64,000 bases of DNA from Citrus sinensis. Its lineage: Eukaryota > Streptophyta > Magnoliopsida > Sapindales > Rutaceae. This document shows positions 12,701-24,700 of the stretch, piece by piece. The notes below the pieces were generated by a model, which had not been told where the DNA came from, did no database searches, and saw nothing but the letters and a program-made list of their open reading frames with translations. The stretch's first letter is position 1. Every line of letters begins with the position of its first letter. Position numbers and translations under genes: made by a program. The stretch covers positions 23,008,501-23,072,500 of the forward strand of contig NC_068561.1 of NCBI RefSeq assembly GCF_022201045.2, in the 5' to 3' direction.

Positions 12701-15700
12701 GTATTGTATCCTTGCATAGGAAAATGGTGAAGGGGATTCAATGACATGCATAAGGAGACTTCGTTATCTTGCACAGGTTGGAATTTTACCTACTTGCTGA
12801 TATAATTATATTCTGTTGACTCAGTAAGGTGTAAATAATTTTGGAAGGATTTCAAGCTCAATGCACCTAATTAAATAAGAGGTTTGCGTCAGACTGTGTG
12901 TTCAAACATGGTTGCAACTTTGCATTCTGCTCTAGAATTTGCCTTATTACGTTGCTACTTAATCTTACTTATATTTATACTATTCTTTCTAGACGTACGT
13001 GAAAGCCAATCGTCTTACAGACGCTGAGACCGTACAGAGAAAGATCCTGCATATTATGGAATCATCGAAGGTTTTTTTTTTTTTTCTCTCATATTTAATA
13101 TGTTTATTGTTTCTGTATTTAAAAAAAGGTTCTCTTCAATGATGTTGTTGCTATAATTAAAAAGATTATTTATTGAATTGTGTTAGTAGACACAGATGTT
13201 ATTACCTTGTTCTTTACTCTGTGAAACTTTTATTTTGTCATTATCAATTACCTACCCTAATAGCAACTTTGTGAGCCAGGGATGGAATTCTTTGGACACT
13301 GTAATTGCAGCTGAAGGGCTAGCCCTTACCCTACAATCAACTGGGAGCTTAATGGAAGCACAAGAACTTTTTGAAAGGTGAATAATTAAATAATCTATGA
13401 AACGAAAGAAGAGATTAACAAAAGGTCTAACATTAGATTTACAAATTTTCTTATAGGTGCCTTGAAGCTCGGAAAAAATTAATGCCTCAGGACCATATTC
13501 AGGTTTGCTTTCTTTGACATATTCAACTCCTCAGACAGTTATGAAAGATAGAGTTGATATCATCTCAATGGATGGACGTGTTTTCATTTATGTCTCTTTC
13601 TTTACATAAAAATATGATTGAGGTACCATGACATGGAAAGAGATGGTTTATGGAAGCTGTGAATGTGGCAGAAGTACAGGGAGAATGTGTTATTTCTTTT
13701 AACAAAATGTTCCGGTAGCAGATTACTTAGTTATGTGCAGTGGGCTCTAAAGGACTTTAATGGAAAATGAATAGGGAGTAGGAGCCTCAACTTTCTTCGC
13801 TGGGCATATTGGTATCCAACTAAGGTTTGTGGTGAAAAAGTGGATTAGCTTCTTCGGATTGCCAGTAAAATAATGTTTTTAATAAGCCCTTGTGATGGGA
13901 GGTGGATAGGTGGTTCTCCAGACTACGGGATCCCTTCAGTAGAAGAAATTTGGTAGGTTAAAACCGCCACCGGTACTTTGTATGTTTTACGGGGACCATT
14001 GCCTGAGAAATATCTCCACTGCCGATTATCATATCAGGAGAGATGAGACTGTCATCACTTGGTGTTGTATATGGTCAGAAAGTTGAGTATTCATAATCTC
14101 ACCAGCTCTGCTGTGGGATTTTGGTCTTCAGTTCTTCTCCTTTCGTTGGTTTCTTTGGCGATTTTAGCAACAGTAGCTAGAAGGTGACTTCTTGAAAATT
14201 CAACTTGTCCTGCAGAACAGGATTTGTGGGAGAGCATCTTCTAATATATTATAATTTTTCACAGAGTTTCTACATTGTTTCATCTTATATTTTTAGTGAT
14301 TAGTCAATCTATTGTCTACATGCATATTGCTGTTTTGATTCTTCATGTATCTTCTTTTTGCTTATACAAAATATTTAATAGTGATTAACAATGAGAATGA
14401 GGTTGGATCAATACAAGGTATTTGTATAAAAGGGTCAAACCGAATGGAAGTTGTTTATTTTAAATTGATATCAAAATTGTATTCTTAAATACTAATGCCA
14501 TATCTATTTGTTTGTAGATGGTACATTGTTAATATCTTATAAATCTAAAAGGCAGAATATTATGGTAGCACACCTGATATGAGTTGTTATCTTTCTTTAT
14601 GCTAGATTGGTGTGAACATGCTTCACATTGCTAGGGTAGTAATGCTAAATTCCAACAGAATGAGGAAGATGAATATTTCTGAAGCAATTGATGAGCTTGA
14701 TCGGGTGAAAGAACTATTAGACAATTCCACAAGGTTAGTGCAATACGACTACATCTACCTAATTTTCTGATTGTTGGAATCAATATGAAAGATACAATGA
14801 CTTTTAGAAGTGTTGTAACTAGCATAACAGTCCGTCATTCTAGATACGGTATCTTTGGATGGAGTTCTTGAGACAATCATTCTATTGGTCAGGTTCTTTA
14901 ATCTTGCTTTGCTTAATTTATTCATTTCATTAGGTGCATTGAATTTCCATAAGCAAGGTTTTATGTCAGGGGTTTCTTTTTGTGTCATTTCTATGTCCGT
15001 GGCTTAGTTTTATGCTTCCATTTTGGCATCTTTTTTGCGCTATTAGCTGTCCGTTGAAAATAGGTAGATCCCCTTGCAAAGCTAGTGCCCCAAAATGTTT
15101 CACTGATACTTCAAGGATCCCTGGTGCCTCAATGTGTTTCACTCATTTAAATAATGATTAATTGCAATGAAGATGTTATTGATATTATAACTGAAAGTTT
15201 ATCTGGACAAATTCAGGGCTATGGTGACTTTAGTTTAGTTTGTTGATTTTGTTAAGAATGTATCTTGATATTGTGGATGCATTTGACTTTTCTCTCCTTG
15301 ATAGGATAGCACGACATGTTTTAAATAAATTGATAAAACAGAAAGGTGAGAAGCAAAATTATGGAGCATCCGGAGAAGCCTTAAGAGAGGGGCATACTGC
15401 CTTCATCATCCTGGTACGTTAACGTTCCATTGTGAATATTCCTTGAACTTTTGGTTTCGGTTTTCCAGATTATCCTGTCTTTCTAATTTCTAGTCACCAA
15501 ACAAGATGTACCCATAGATGTAGAGGTTCTGATAATATTCTTTTTAGTTATTTCCTCCGATATCCTGCACTATGTAATACAATTGCAGGCATTTCCTTTT
15601 ATCTTTTACACATTAGTACTGCTTTGCAGCTTTTAAACTCAACTTACAAGTGTGTAGAGAAATCATTCATTATGTATATTTATTCTATCTGCTGTTGATT

Positions 15701-17527
15701 TTATTTTTCGGGTAAAGATATATTTATTAATTCAAAAAAGGTAAGTGTGATACTGGTTGCCACCAAGGGCGTGGTCGGGTTAGTAACAGCACGAAGCTTG
15801 TAGCCGCTGACCACCCGGGTTCGATCCTTGGGGGTAGTAAGGGAGAAAAATAAAAAAATTATTTGGCTTTGCCCACCCCCCTTACTTCAAAAAAAAAGTG
15901 TGATATTGGTTCACAGATTTTCTCCAACACGTACTGATGGGCTATGGTTGTGTTTCCAGTTACAATCGCTTGAAATTCTTGCACTTCTGGAGACAAACAA
16001 ACAAGAACTACAGGAGTCGAAGGTTAGTGCATAAATTTTTGCTGAGAGATTTGGAATCACGAATACCTGAATTTTTGGATTTCATGATTGAAGATTTCTT
16101 AATTCAATTTGGACATTTTTCATAATGCTGTTGAGATCAGTGACTTCTTAAAGGCAACATTTTTATTACATCCCATGTAGTTTGTAGTTCACTGATTGTT
16201 ATATTCAAGTAGATAGCTAAAGGCAGATCAGTAACCTGGACCCACCGATCTTGCATCTCCAGCTTGAGTTAATATATTAAAAACTTGAAAACATATATGC
16301 ATCTCAGGAATATACATTCACCATAATTAACCTCCAAAACATTTAGAAAGCAATCAGTATTTTGTTTCCAGTTTCTGCCTGTTTTTAGTATTTGCCAACA
16401 TTCTCACTGATGCAGCCTAAAATTGATGCATGATTGCCTAAACAATACTCTGGAAATTGAGAATGTCGTTTTCTGGGACATGATTTGTAAGAAATGGCAT
16501 AATGTTTACTAGTTCAAACTCACGATTTGACCTAGTTTTTGTTAATTTATTTTATCCCATTTCTTTTCTTACCATTTGCTTGCTAACTACGAATGTTCTT
16601 GTTCTAATCCAGGAGGAAATTTTGGCTTGTTATGAGGCTGAAAATGCACTTTTGGAATGCATTTCTGCTTACAAAGAGGTAATGCATTTCATGATCTCTC
16701 AGAAAGTGTTCTGCATATTATGTATTTATAATGTCTTGGTAGGTTGTTTCAATCTTTTTCTTATAATTTATTTGTATTACCATGTAGTAAGGTTTCCCAT
16801 TTCACTGATTTCTGGGGTTGTGTGCCTTTTTTGTTAACTCATGTCCATTAAAAAAACTGAAGTTGGCTACTTTATTGATGAAATATGACTGTCATCAACG
16901 AATAAGTTTATTAACAGTTTGCTTGGTTTGCTTGGTGTATATTAATAAAATTCACATTACAAGCCTCTTAAAAACGAGAAGGTATTTTTGCTAAGATTGT
17001 TGTGAAGTTTATACTAGGGTTATTGTGAAATTAGAAGTGGAAAGTTTGATTGATCTGGTCCATTTTTCATCGTTCTGAGTTTTAATCTATTTATTATTTT
17101 GTCATTTGGAATGTTTAGTTTATTATCTTGATTTGCACTCCTAGAACTTAAGCGTTCTGATTGCTGGCGCCTAGGCTGATATTGTTGGTCAATAATTTTA
17201 TGAAACATTATAGGCTATAATGATATTGCTTTAGTTACTGAAAATATTTGGACAAAATGGGGAATTACCGAATTTTGTTAGAACAAGTCTTTTCTATATT
17301 GGGACAATGGAATTTGAACTTGATTAATGCAGTTTGGAACTGAGAAGCCAATTGGTGATTCTTTCGAAGTAAAGGCTGCATATCTTTCATGTTTGAAGCA
17401 TCTTTCAAGTTTGATCAGTACTGGTAGAGCACAACGATCAAAGGAAGCAACTCTACAGGGCCTGAAAGACGAAATTAAGCGTATAGAAGCTGAGATTTCT
17501 TCTAATAGGAGGAGGCACAAACGCTAA
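9764..17527 (+). CDS. tetratricopeptide-repeat protein, kinesin-light-chain-like
   Basis: Eighteen exons join in frame to 559 aa: 9764-9875, 9982-10086, 10464-10654, 10739-10843, 11017-11117, 11679-11757, 11965-11976, 12127-12192, 12551-12619, 12720-12776, 12993-13070, 13280-13377, 13457-13502, 14606-14733, 15305-15413, 15960-16022, 16613-16678, 17333-17527. The N-terminus (MYLRQQAIANLLTRFRHVR) is Arg-rich and presequence-like, followed by a hydrophobic stretch at about residues 64-79. From about residue 128 come TPR-like helical pairs of the kinesin-light-chain type (GKLAEAEKLFLSALQEA; AEPLYLEAIKILQ; ARTCYERALKIKG). The C-terminus is basic and coiled-coil-like. The family mediates protein-protein contacts; partner and function are unknown. 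An organellar location is inferred only. Oddities: intron 3 uses a GC donor, and exon 7 is 12 nt. It resembles an uncharacterised Arabidopsis TPR protein (possibly At5g53080, from memory). Confidence 0.88.
15743..15911 (+). mobile_element. short tRNA-derived SINE inside a TPR-gene intron
   Basis: Direct repeats AAGTGTGATACTGGTT (15743-15758) and AAGTGTGATATTGGTT (15896-15911) flank a ~137-bp body. The body has an A-box-like GGGCGTGGTCGGGTTAGT, a B-box-like GGGTTCGATCC, and a 3' A-rich end. It sits in the intron between TPR exons 15 and 16, in the sense orientation, about 50 bp before exon 16. It matches, in opposite orientation, the element at 50248-50414. Confidence 0.78.
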
Positions 17528-17867
17528 ACTTCCTGCTGATTTTGGTGGCACCGGAAGTTATAGCTTCGAAGATGATTGTGTACTTGGATCCCGAAGCAGC
17601 GGTGCTCAGCTGGTGCCCGTACTTTGTGGTTTACTGTGAATAAAGTAAGTCACTTGGTTGGCCCAATGGATGGATGGTTGATCATTTTCTTCCACACTTC
17701 CACAAGCATAAGTTAATTTTTTCTTCATAGTCTTTTGTAATCTAAGTCCCAAAGTGAGAGTAACATTATCCGGAGGGAGGGAGAGGAAAACCAGCGTATA
17801 TTTATTTGTTTGGATATGTTGCCTTGTCAACAAATTAATCAAACAAAGAAAGTGAATAATCAGCGAA

Positions 17868-18800
17868 CTAATTTCGACGAGAAACAACAATATTAGCCAT
17901 ATGACACGAAGGTGCGGCCCTTGTAGAACCAAAGTAAGCAAGCTCTTGGTTTGCTTCAGCCACCAAATCCATTGCATACGTCTTTGCACCATCCATACCC
18001 ACAACATTCACATATGTTGCCTTATCATCGCGAGAATCCTTCTCCATATCCGAAGTATCATCCCACACTTGATAAGCCAGCCCGACGCATTTTCCATACT
18101 TGTATAGCCTCTCAGTCTCTTCTTCATTCCCCGCTTCAAATAAAGCTCCACCTTCATCCGATTTCTCTAGGATCTTGCCACATTTCTTCCCGTGAATCGA
18201 CTCCACTTCGCTCAAACTAACTTCTTTAACCTTGCTGTTAATTCCCATGATCTGCCCTGCCGGACATCCTCCTGAGCCAGCTCACAAGCATATGTCTGCA
18301 ATGACTCGAAGAAAGGTGGCCTGGTGAAACGCTTTTGGTCCTGGTTGCAATAAGGTCAATGGCAAAGAAGAGCAAATCTTGACAAGCAAGAACTGAGGTA
18401 GGCTTGCCTCGTCGAGAATCAACGTTGTCCAACCAAGGGAGGTCATCCAGAGAATCAGCCGTCGTGATGAGTATCTCCATTGCACAAGCCAGTGGCATCA
18501 CCGTAGAATCATTGCCTCGTTTGATTTTTTTTTTTTTATTTATTTGGCTTTCGTGGCCCTGTATTTTATCAATTTGAAACTCAGCAGCCAAAGGGCAAGG
18601 CTGCTGGCTTTTAACTTGACCGTCAGGTTTTCTGCTATGAATAGTTGCTGATCTAGTAATGATGATTTTGGAACAAGGGATGCCTTTTCGGCCTAATGGG
18701 ATTTCTGAGTGGGATTGTTGTAGAGCAGCAATATTGATGAAGTTGGTTATCAGAGTTGAGCCAGTTGAGCCATATTTTGAAATAGATAGATATATAGCGT
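17868..18800 (-). pseudogene. GGPP synthase-like pseudogene, frameshifted and deleted
   Basis: The downstream frame (17868-18248) encodes a recognisable C-terminal half: KEVSLSEVESIH, YKYGKCVGLAYQVWDDTSD, and an end like NQELAYFGSTRAAP. The upstream frame (18238-18804) encodes PLACAMEIL and DDLPWLDNVDSRRGK, and an N-terminal segment resembling copy E of the cluster. The two halves are in different frames around 18240, and the region between the N-terminal FQIDK segment and PLACAM lacks the GGKR and CxxxC block, replaced by simple sequence. The closest relative in the window is copy E at 56.3 kb (shared IPLACA-type, YGKCVGL and EANQELAYF stretches). It cannot make an intact prenyltransferase. 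Confidence 0.85.
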
Positions 18801-18809
18801 TCACTGTTT

Positions 18810-19785
18810 AGCCAAACAGACTACTGTTAACACCTTCTCAAGTTCTAGGATTTATGTCTTTCTGTGTAGTTATGAGTGTAGAATTTTTTTTGTAATTTAA
18901 TAGTAATCCCCATTTTAAGAATCTAAAAAGATCCATGTGATCCTAATTCAAAAATTCAAATTCGTATAATTAAAAAGTGGATTTGAATGAGGGATTTTAA
19001 AATTTACGCTGATTTGGATTCAAAAGTAGAAGTAAGTAATCTAAATTTTAAAATTCGAACGATTATTTTATGCATTGACTAATTTATGTTTATATTTGTT
19101 GATACTTTATATAATTGAATTGATGCTTATTTTTATTCATTTATTTATTTCTTTTTTTGAAATGGGCGAGTCAGTTTAATATGATAATAAGAAAATATTA
19201 ATGTTTATGTTATGGTTTTATACATTAAACCATTAAAGTGTAGAGAGGATAAATATTTTGACCCAAAATGAGCAGACTTTTAGCTCAATGAAGATGTATA
19301 GCTAAATACGACTCTTTTTTAAGATTTGAAATGTCTAAGGATCAGCGCATAATCTAGAAAATATTTTCTAAAAGCATATGCCCTATAAAATTTTGGGAGA
19401 CTTTGAGTTATATTTAATGTAACTTAGCATTTACTAAAATTTACACTGTACTTTTGATGGATTGTTTGAAAAGAGGTCTCAAATACTTTTGATTATAATG
19501 TCGGTAAAATTATATTATAATATTAATAAATAAAACAACTGGTAAATTAGAAAAAGAAGAATATTAATTTATAACACGAAAAACATAACTGAAAAGAGCT
19601 GTTGTTTTGATTTATAATACGAAAAACACTAAAATAAATATATTAAATCAGAGACTCGTTGCCATATCGAAATGAACAAACTTCAAAACTGAACAGTAGC
19701 TAGCAAGAGCGTGAAATCTAACTATGGCCATGATCCATATATTATTATTATTATTATTCACGACAAGGGAACAAAGCCTTCATTA
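18810..19785. other. spacer upstream of the pseudogene and 3' of RPS28
   Basis: AT-rich sequence without a supportable gene. The last part probably includes the 3'UTR of the ribosomal protein gene on the minus strand. Confidence 0.45.
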
Positions 19786-19986
19786 TCAACGAAGCCTCCT
19801 TGCTTCCCTTTCACTCTCAAGCAGTGTGAGAATATCGCCAACTCGAACAGGTCCCTTGACATTTCTTGTAATCTGACGCTTTGTGTCGTCCATAAACTGA
19901 ACCCGAACCTGAGTCACCTGCCCTCTCGATCCCGTCCTACCGATCACCTTTATCACTGTTGCTTTCTTCGGTCCCCCCGTATCCAT
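19786..19986 (-). CDS. RPS28: 40S ribosomal protein S28 (eS28)
   Basis: A 66-aa small-subunit ribosomal protein that sits near the mRNA exit/E-site region of the 40S subunit. The uninterrupted ORF contains the family core [19 protein letters not shown], the block [20 protein letters not shown], and the invariant end EREARRLR. Plant eS28 is about 64-66 aa, so it is full length. On the minus strand an acceptor-like CAG lies about 30 nt upstream of the ATG and a donor-like CAG/GTTTCC near 20550, suggesting a 5'UTR intron of about 530 bp, as is common for plant ribosomal protein genes. Confidence 0.96.
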   Translation of the reverse strand: MDTGGPKKATVIKVIGRTGSRGQVTQVRVQFMDDTKRQITRNVKGPVRVGDILTLLESEREARRLR

Positions 19987-20017
19987 TTCACAAACCTAAT
20001 CCACTGGCAAAAGATTA

Positions 20018-20551
20018 TACAAACAGTCAGTCCATTTGGAACCAAAATCAAAATGCATGAACGTACGTGGTTACCCGCGCACTGACATGCTGATACCCAA
20101 ATTTTGATCATCAAATCGAACCACGAATATCCACTGGGGTATTAAGAATGCGTATGTTTCAATGTAACCAACGTTTATATTTTCTTGTTCCGAAATATTG
20201 TAAAGAGTTTATACATAGTCTATAATGACCAAAACCAAAAAAAAAAAGAAAAAGAAAAGAAAAAAGAACAAAACGAAAAGAAAGTCATAACATGCAAGGG
20301 CTTAAAGTGTTGAATAGAACGCAGCAAAATATTAGAAAATCACACCCACTATTACAGATCATGGACTGAAAAACTATACCAAGGAACATAACAAAAAGAA
20401 ATATGAATACACAAACAAATACATAAAGTGATACAAAGCTGATGAAACGATTTTTAAAAGGAAATGTATACACATATAATGAATATCAATGTGTACAGCA
20501 AATAAAGGAAAACCCTAGTGTGGAGTTGAAGCATGGAGAGATAGATAGGAA
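20018..20551 (-). other. probable 5'UTR intron of RPS28
   Basis: On the minus strand the donor reads AACAAACAG/GTTTCC and the acceptor TTTTGCCAG, both with plausible context, and the interval contains no coding potential. An AAACCCTAG telo-box-like motif on the plus strand falls inside it (20510-20518). Inferred from splice-like sites; no transcript evidence. Confidence 0.45.
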
Positions 20552-20649
20552 ACCTGTTTGTTAATTTGCTTTGAGGATCGGGATAATGTGAATATGGGGT
20601 AGGGAAAGATTTGTTATTTTACTCAAAGATTAAGAAATAATAAATGAAG

Positions 20650-20666
20650 TATTTATATTAGGGTTT
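20650..20666 (-). promoter_or_regulatory. telo-box plus TATA box of RPS28
   Basis: Read on the minus strand: AAACCCTAA (20658-20666) immediately followed by TATAAATA (20650-20657). The telo-box AAACCCTAA is a known hallmark of plant ribosomal protein and translation-factor promoters. Transcription start would fall near 20620, and the leader would then be spliced by the 5'UTR intron. Confidence 0.7.
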
Positions 20667-21764
20667 GTGAAAGCAATTTGAGTTCCATTTTTATTGCTTA
20701 AATATAGAGCATGCAGTTGTTTGTAATGACGAAATTACCCATCATGAATATTTACAATTAAACAAACCAACCCGAGTGAGCGAATATCAATAATTTGCCT
20801 ATTTATACTGAAACGATTGAATTATCATGGATTGTTAAGTGCTGCAATGTACTGTGATGGACTCAAACGTCAATACTCGAACGGTTTTTTTTTTTTTTTT
20901 GTTGTTGGTTGATTTGAAAAGAATTATGAATCGATTTGACATAGAAATGATATCTTTATTCGAAAATATGCAAAAATTCAAGTTTCTTGGTGTCATTACT
21001 TCTTTTAATTATGCTATTAATTTGCTGCTTGTATACTAACTTATGAAACCTTTGTTTATGTTATTAAGAACTTATGCAACTCAAACATGGGATCGATCTA
21101 GCAGTAGCTGCTGATAGTCAGCTCCGAAACTCAAGCTTATTCATAAAGGCCAACAGTGGCAGTTTAATCTTACTCCGAATCTGGAAATTCTGATTCTATC
21201 TCAAGAATGATATAAATATAATTAACTTTAGACTTAGGTTTGTGAACTGAGCAACAATCTATAGCATTTTCCGAAGATGAAATTGGTAAGGAAAAATCAT
21301 GAATCTACAAGCAAACTAGTATTTTAAAACAAAATTAATTCATTCCAAGTATGTATACACAAAGTTATACATATAGAGAGGTGAACTGTTCCTGGTCTAA
21401 AGTATAGACACATGATAAAAGCAATCTGAACAGCAAACAAACAGGGGCCTCAATATTGGCGACGGCAAACAAAAATGCATCACCACATTGCCCAGATACG
21501 AAGGAGGTAATGATACATCACCAATGATTCCCTTGGGCAGCCCAGCCCCTGGAAGAACGAAATGAAGTTACTAACACGCAATTCGTCTTGTACTTCCATT
21601 GTATGCTAAAGCAGAGAAAATAGCTGAAATCTGTACGAAGTTCCTTGTTGACCTGGATGCTGTGCTGCCTGTCCTTTGAATGGTACTTGGTCAAAATAAT
21701 GATTCCCCCCCAATCAATCAGTCTCAGTTGTGGCGAGACAACGAAACTTTGTCACTGATGAAAC
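20667..21764. other. spacer between RPS28 and the valyl-tRNA synthetase 3' end
   Basis: No gene is seen. The part near 21300-21764 is likely the 3'UTR of the valyl-tRNA synthetase gene. A long T run is present near 20886-20904. Confidence 0.45.
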
Positions 21765-24700
21765 CTATTTTGTAACCATAACTGTTGATCTAAGAAAGGC
21801 CAGACGGTTCTTTGTCAGATTTATTTTCTCTTCCGCTTCTGCAGCTTTTTCTTGAACCCCACGAACAACATCCTCTGGAGCTTTCTCTACAAACTGCAGA
21901 GGGGAAAACAAAGAATGTAGAGTTGCAATCCTTTTGCACATTTTTGAGCAAAATCTTTAAGATTTATTATATCTATAACTACATTAGCACACATGCACAG
22001 AAACATGATGGGAGTATGATTTTCACTAGTTCCATACACGAACTCCGAATGTTTCTATTAATTTTTTCTTTACCGTTCAACGATTTTTCGAAAGAGTTTT
22101 ATTCGATCTGTAAGCTAGAAATCCATCTACAAGTGATGAATTTTTAAAATACAAGCACAAAATGTTCAGAATCAAATGCATCATCTATTCCTCCCCCCCC
22201 CCCCCCCCCCCCCCCCAACCCCCCGCAAAAAAAAAAAAATAGGAAACAACAAAAATTTTATTGATATAAAGAGAAAGTAAAAAGGATGGACTCGTACTCC
22301 AAAATATAAAGATTACAAGGAAAAGGGATACAAGTAAACTAGAAACAGCGATTATTTGATTGCAGCTTCCGAATTTGATGAATAGAATGAAAGAAATACC
22401 CTTAAAATCAGTAAGGGCAAATACATCATTGTCAACCTAAGACCTATTCTAAAAAATCTCAAAAGGATTGATCAAAGAAATAAAAATATTGTTCATCTGG
22501 AATTTAAAACTTCTTCTACGATGTGCTCTCCATAAAGTCAAAAATCCAAAGTGAATGAATGTGTTTGGGTAAAGTATTTGCATACAATGAGTAAATTAAG
22601 ATCATACCTTGGAAGAACTGAGCCGAGCTATAAGTCCATCATACTCTGATTGCATCTTGGAAAGACGTTTCGAAAGGCGCTGGACTTCAGCAGAAATATC
22701 CACCATATCAGCAAGAGGAAGATATGCCTCTAGTCCTTCACTAGCAACAAGGTGGACTGATTGATTTGCATCCCCTGAAGTATAGTGACATTTAACATCA
22801 CAATAGTCCACAGTTAATCATCCCATTACATGTAAAATATAATAGACACCAGCCAAAAACCTATACAAAATATAATTTCCAGACCAGGGCTATGAGGAAA
22901 ATCACATTGGAACTACACATACCAGGAGGAGATTCTGTAAAATGGACATTCAGTAAATCCAGCCTGGACAAAAGAGCTAAAACTTCCTTCTCCTTCTGCG
23001 TTAAACAATTAATATAAATTTATGAATTCTGACAGAGACAATGCAATAATCTCTTTACCCGGCCCTAAAATTTCTCTAGGTAGCAGTAAGTAGCAGGGTA
23101 TTTATATCGGCACATCCAAGCTCAAGACTACTTGAAATTATGCCGCACAGTTAGAAATAGAGCACATATTCCCCCCAAGACAGTAGCCTGGAAAATAGAC
23201 AGTACTTACAGATATATACTGGATGACTTCTTCATTTGCAACTATAGAAGCAGATATACGCTTTGCCGGCTCAACAGAATATTCAGCCCGAGCATTCCGA
23301 ATTGCCCTCGTCTAACTCATATAAAGAAATTAGTGATTCTTTCATTCCTGTGACTTGGAAAAAGAGAGATAAAATGTACTAATCCAACTAAAGAGAAGGC
23401 TGGTGAGGAGGTTTGGAGTGCAAAAAGACTAGATTAATATTACCAAAGATTGAAGATTTTCAAATCTCTTTATTGCGCTCATATGCCGTGGAAGAGAAGT
23501 TTGGGGCCATGGGGATACAATAAGAGCTTCTTTCCTTTTTCGGAGTGACTGCTTATTAAATTAAAATAAATGAGGGCCCAAAAAAAAAAAAATGAAGGCA
23601 TCATGAATTTGAAAAAATAAAAAAAAGGTCCCAAGCAATGGAGATATCAAGAATGCATTTAAAGAATAAAGAGAAGGCAACAAATGCGTGTTTCATATGT
23701 AACAGAATTTCCAAGAAGTGCCTTGGGAATGTTTCATATCATCACCTATTAGTTCAAAGTATGATCTTCAATCAACAAGCAAGATTTGGGAATTTTTTTA
23801 ATAAGAAATAGAATGACTAAAAAGATCAAAAATTCAAAACGCATAAAATACACACAAATGGCTAAAACAAACACAACATGAACAGCAAAAGCTGAATCTT
23901 TTACAAGATAATTATAAGATTTCACATTGAGAAATAACTCAATAGCGAACTGTTTTGCTAATATAGTGATTCATATCAAGAAATAAAGTTCCAGTACACT
24001 AGCATTTTAAAAAAATAAGCACTTTTAGTATATCACTGGGCTACGCAACAGGAAGTAGCCCTTCCTACCCTAATCCCAACTATTCTCCCAGGAAACCAAT
24101 GATTTTGTGCATTTTAAGAAGTGTATGCCAACAGGGCACAAGACCCTTGGATAAATATATGATGTCATTAATCAGACTTAAAGACTATTAATGGAAAATT
24201 TTAAACCTGGCAAAGATTGGCCAAATGACAATAAACAATTTGATAGCAGAAGGTACCGACAGCAAAGTCCAATCATTAACTTTAGGTTTAAGACAAAAGT
24301 ACCAAAAAATTCCTTACCTGCCACAGTTCCTCAGTTACAAATGGCATGAATGGATGTAGCAACTTCAGTATGTTTTCAAAAACATATAATAGAACTGCCT
24401 GAGCTATTATAGCATCTGAGTCATATTCAGAGCGGTATAAACGAGCCTTACTGGCTTCAATGTACCTGGAAAAGTGAAAATGACAAATCTCAGCAATAAG
24501 AATGCTATTTATAGTCCATCCATGGAAAACTTTCGAGTAATGTGTGAATCTCAGCAAAAACATCACTAGGTGTGACCCAAACACTAGACCACACACATCT
24601 TTTTCCCAAATATTCTGGATTCAGTGAGTGCGTACACACAGATAGGAATATCAAGTATACAACCACAAATAGATGACCGAGAGAGGATATAACTGCATTA

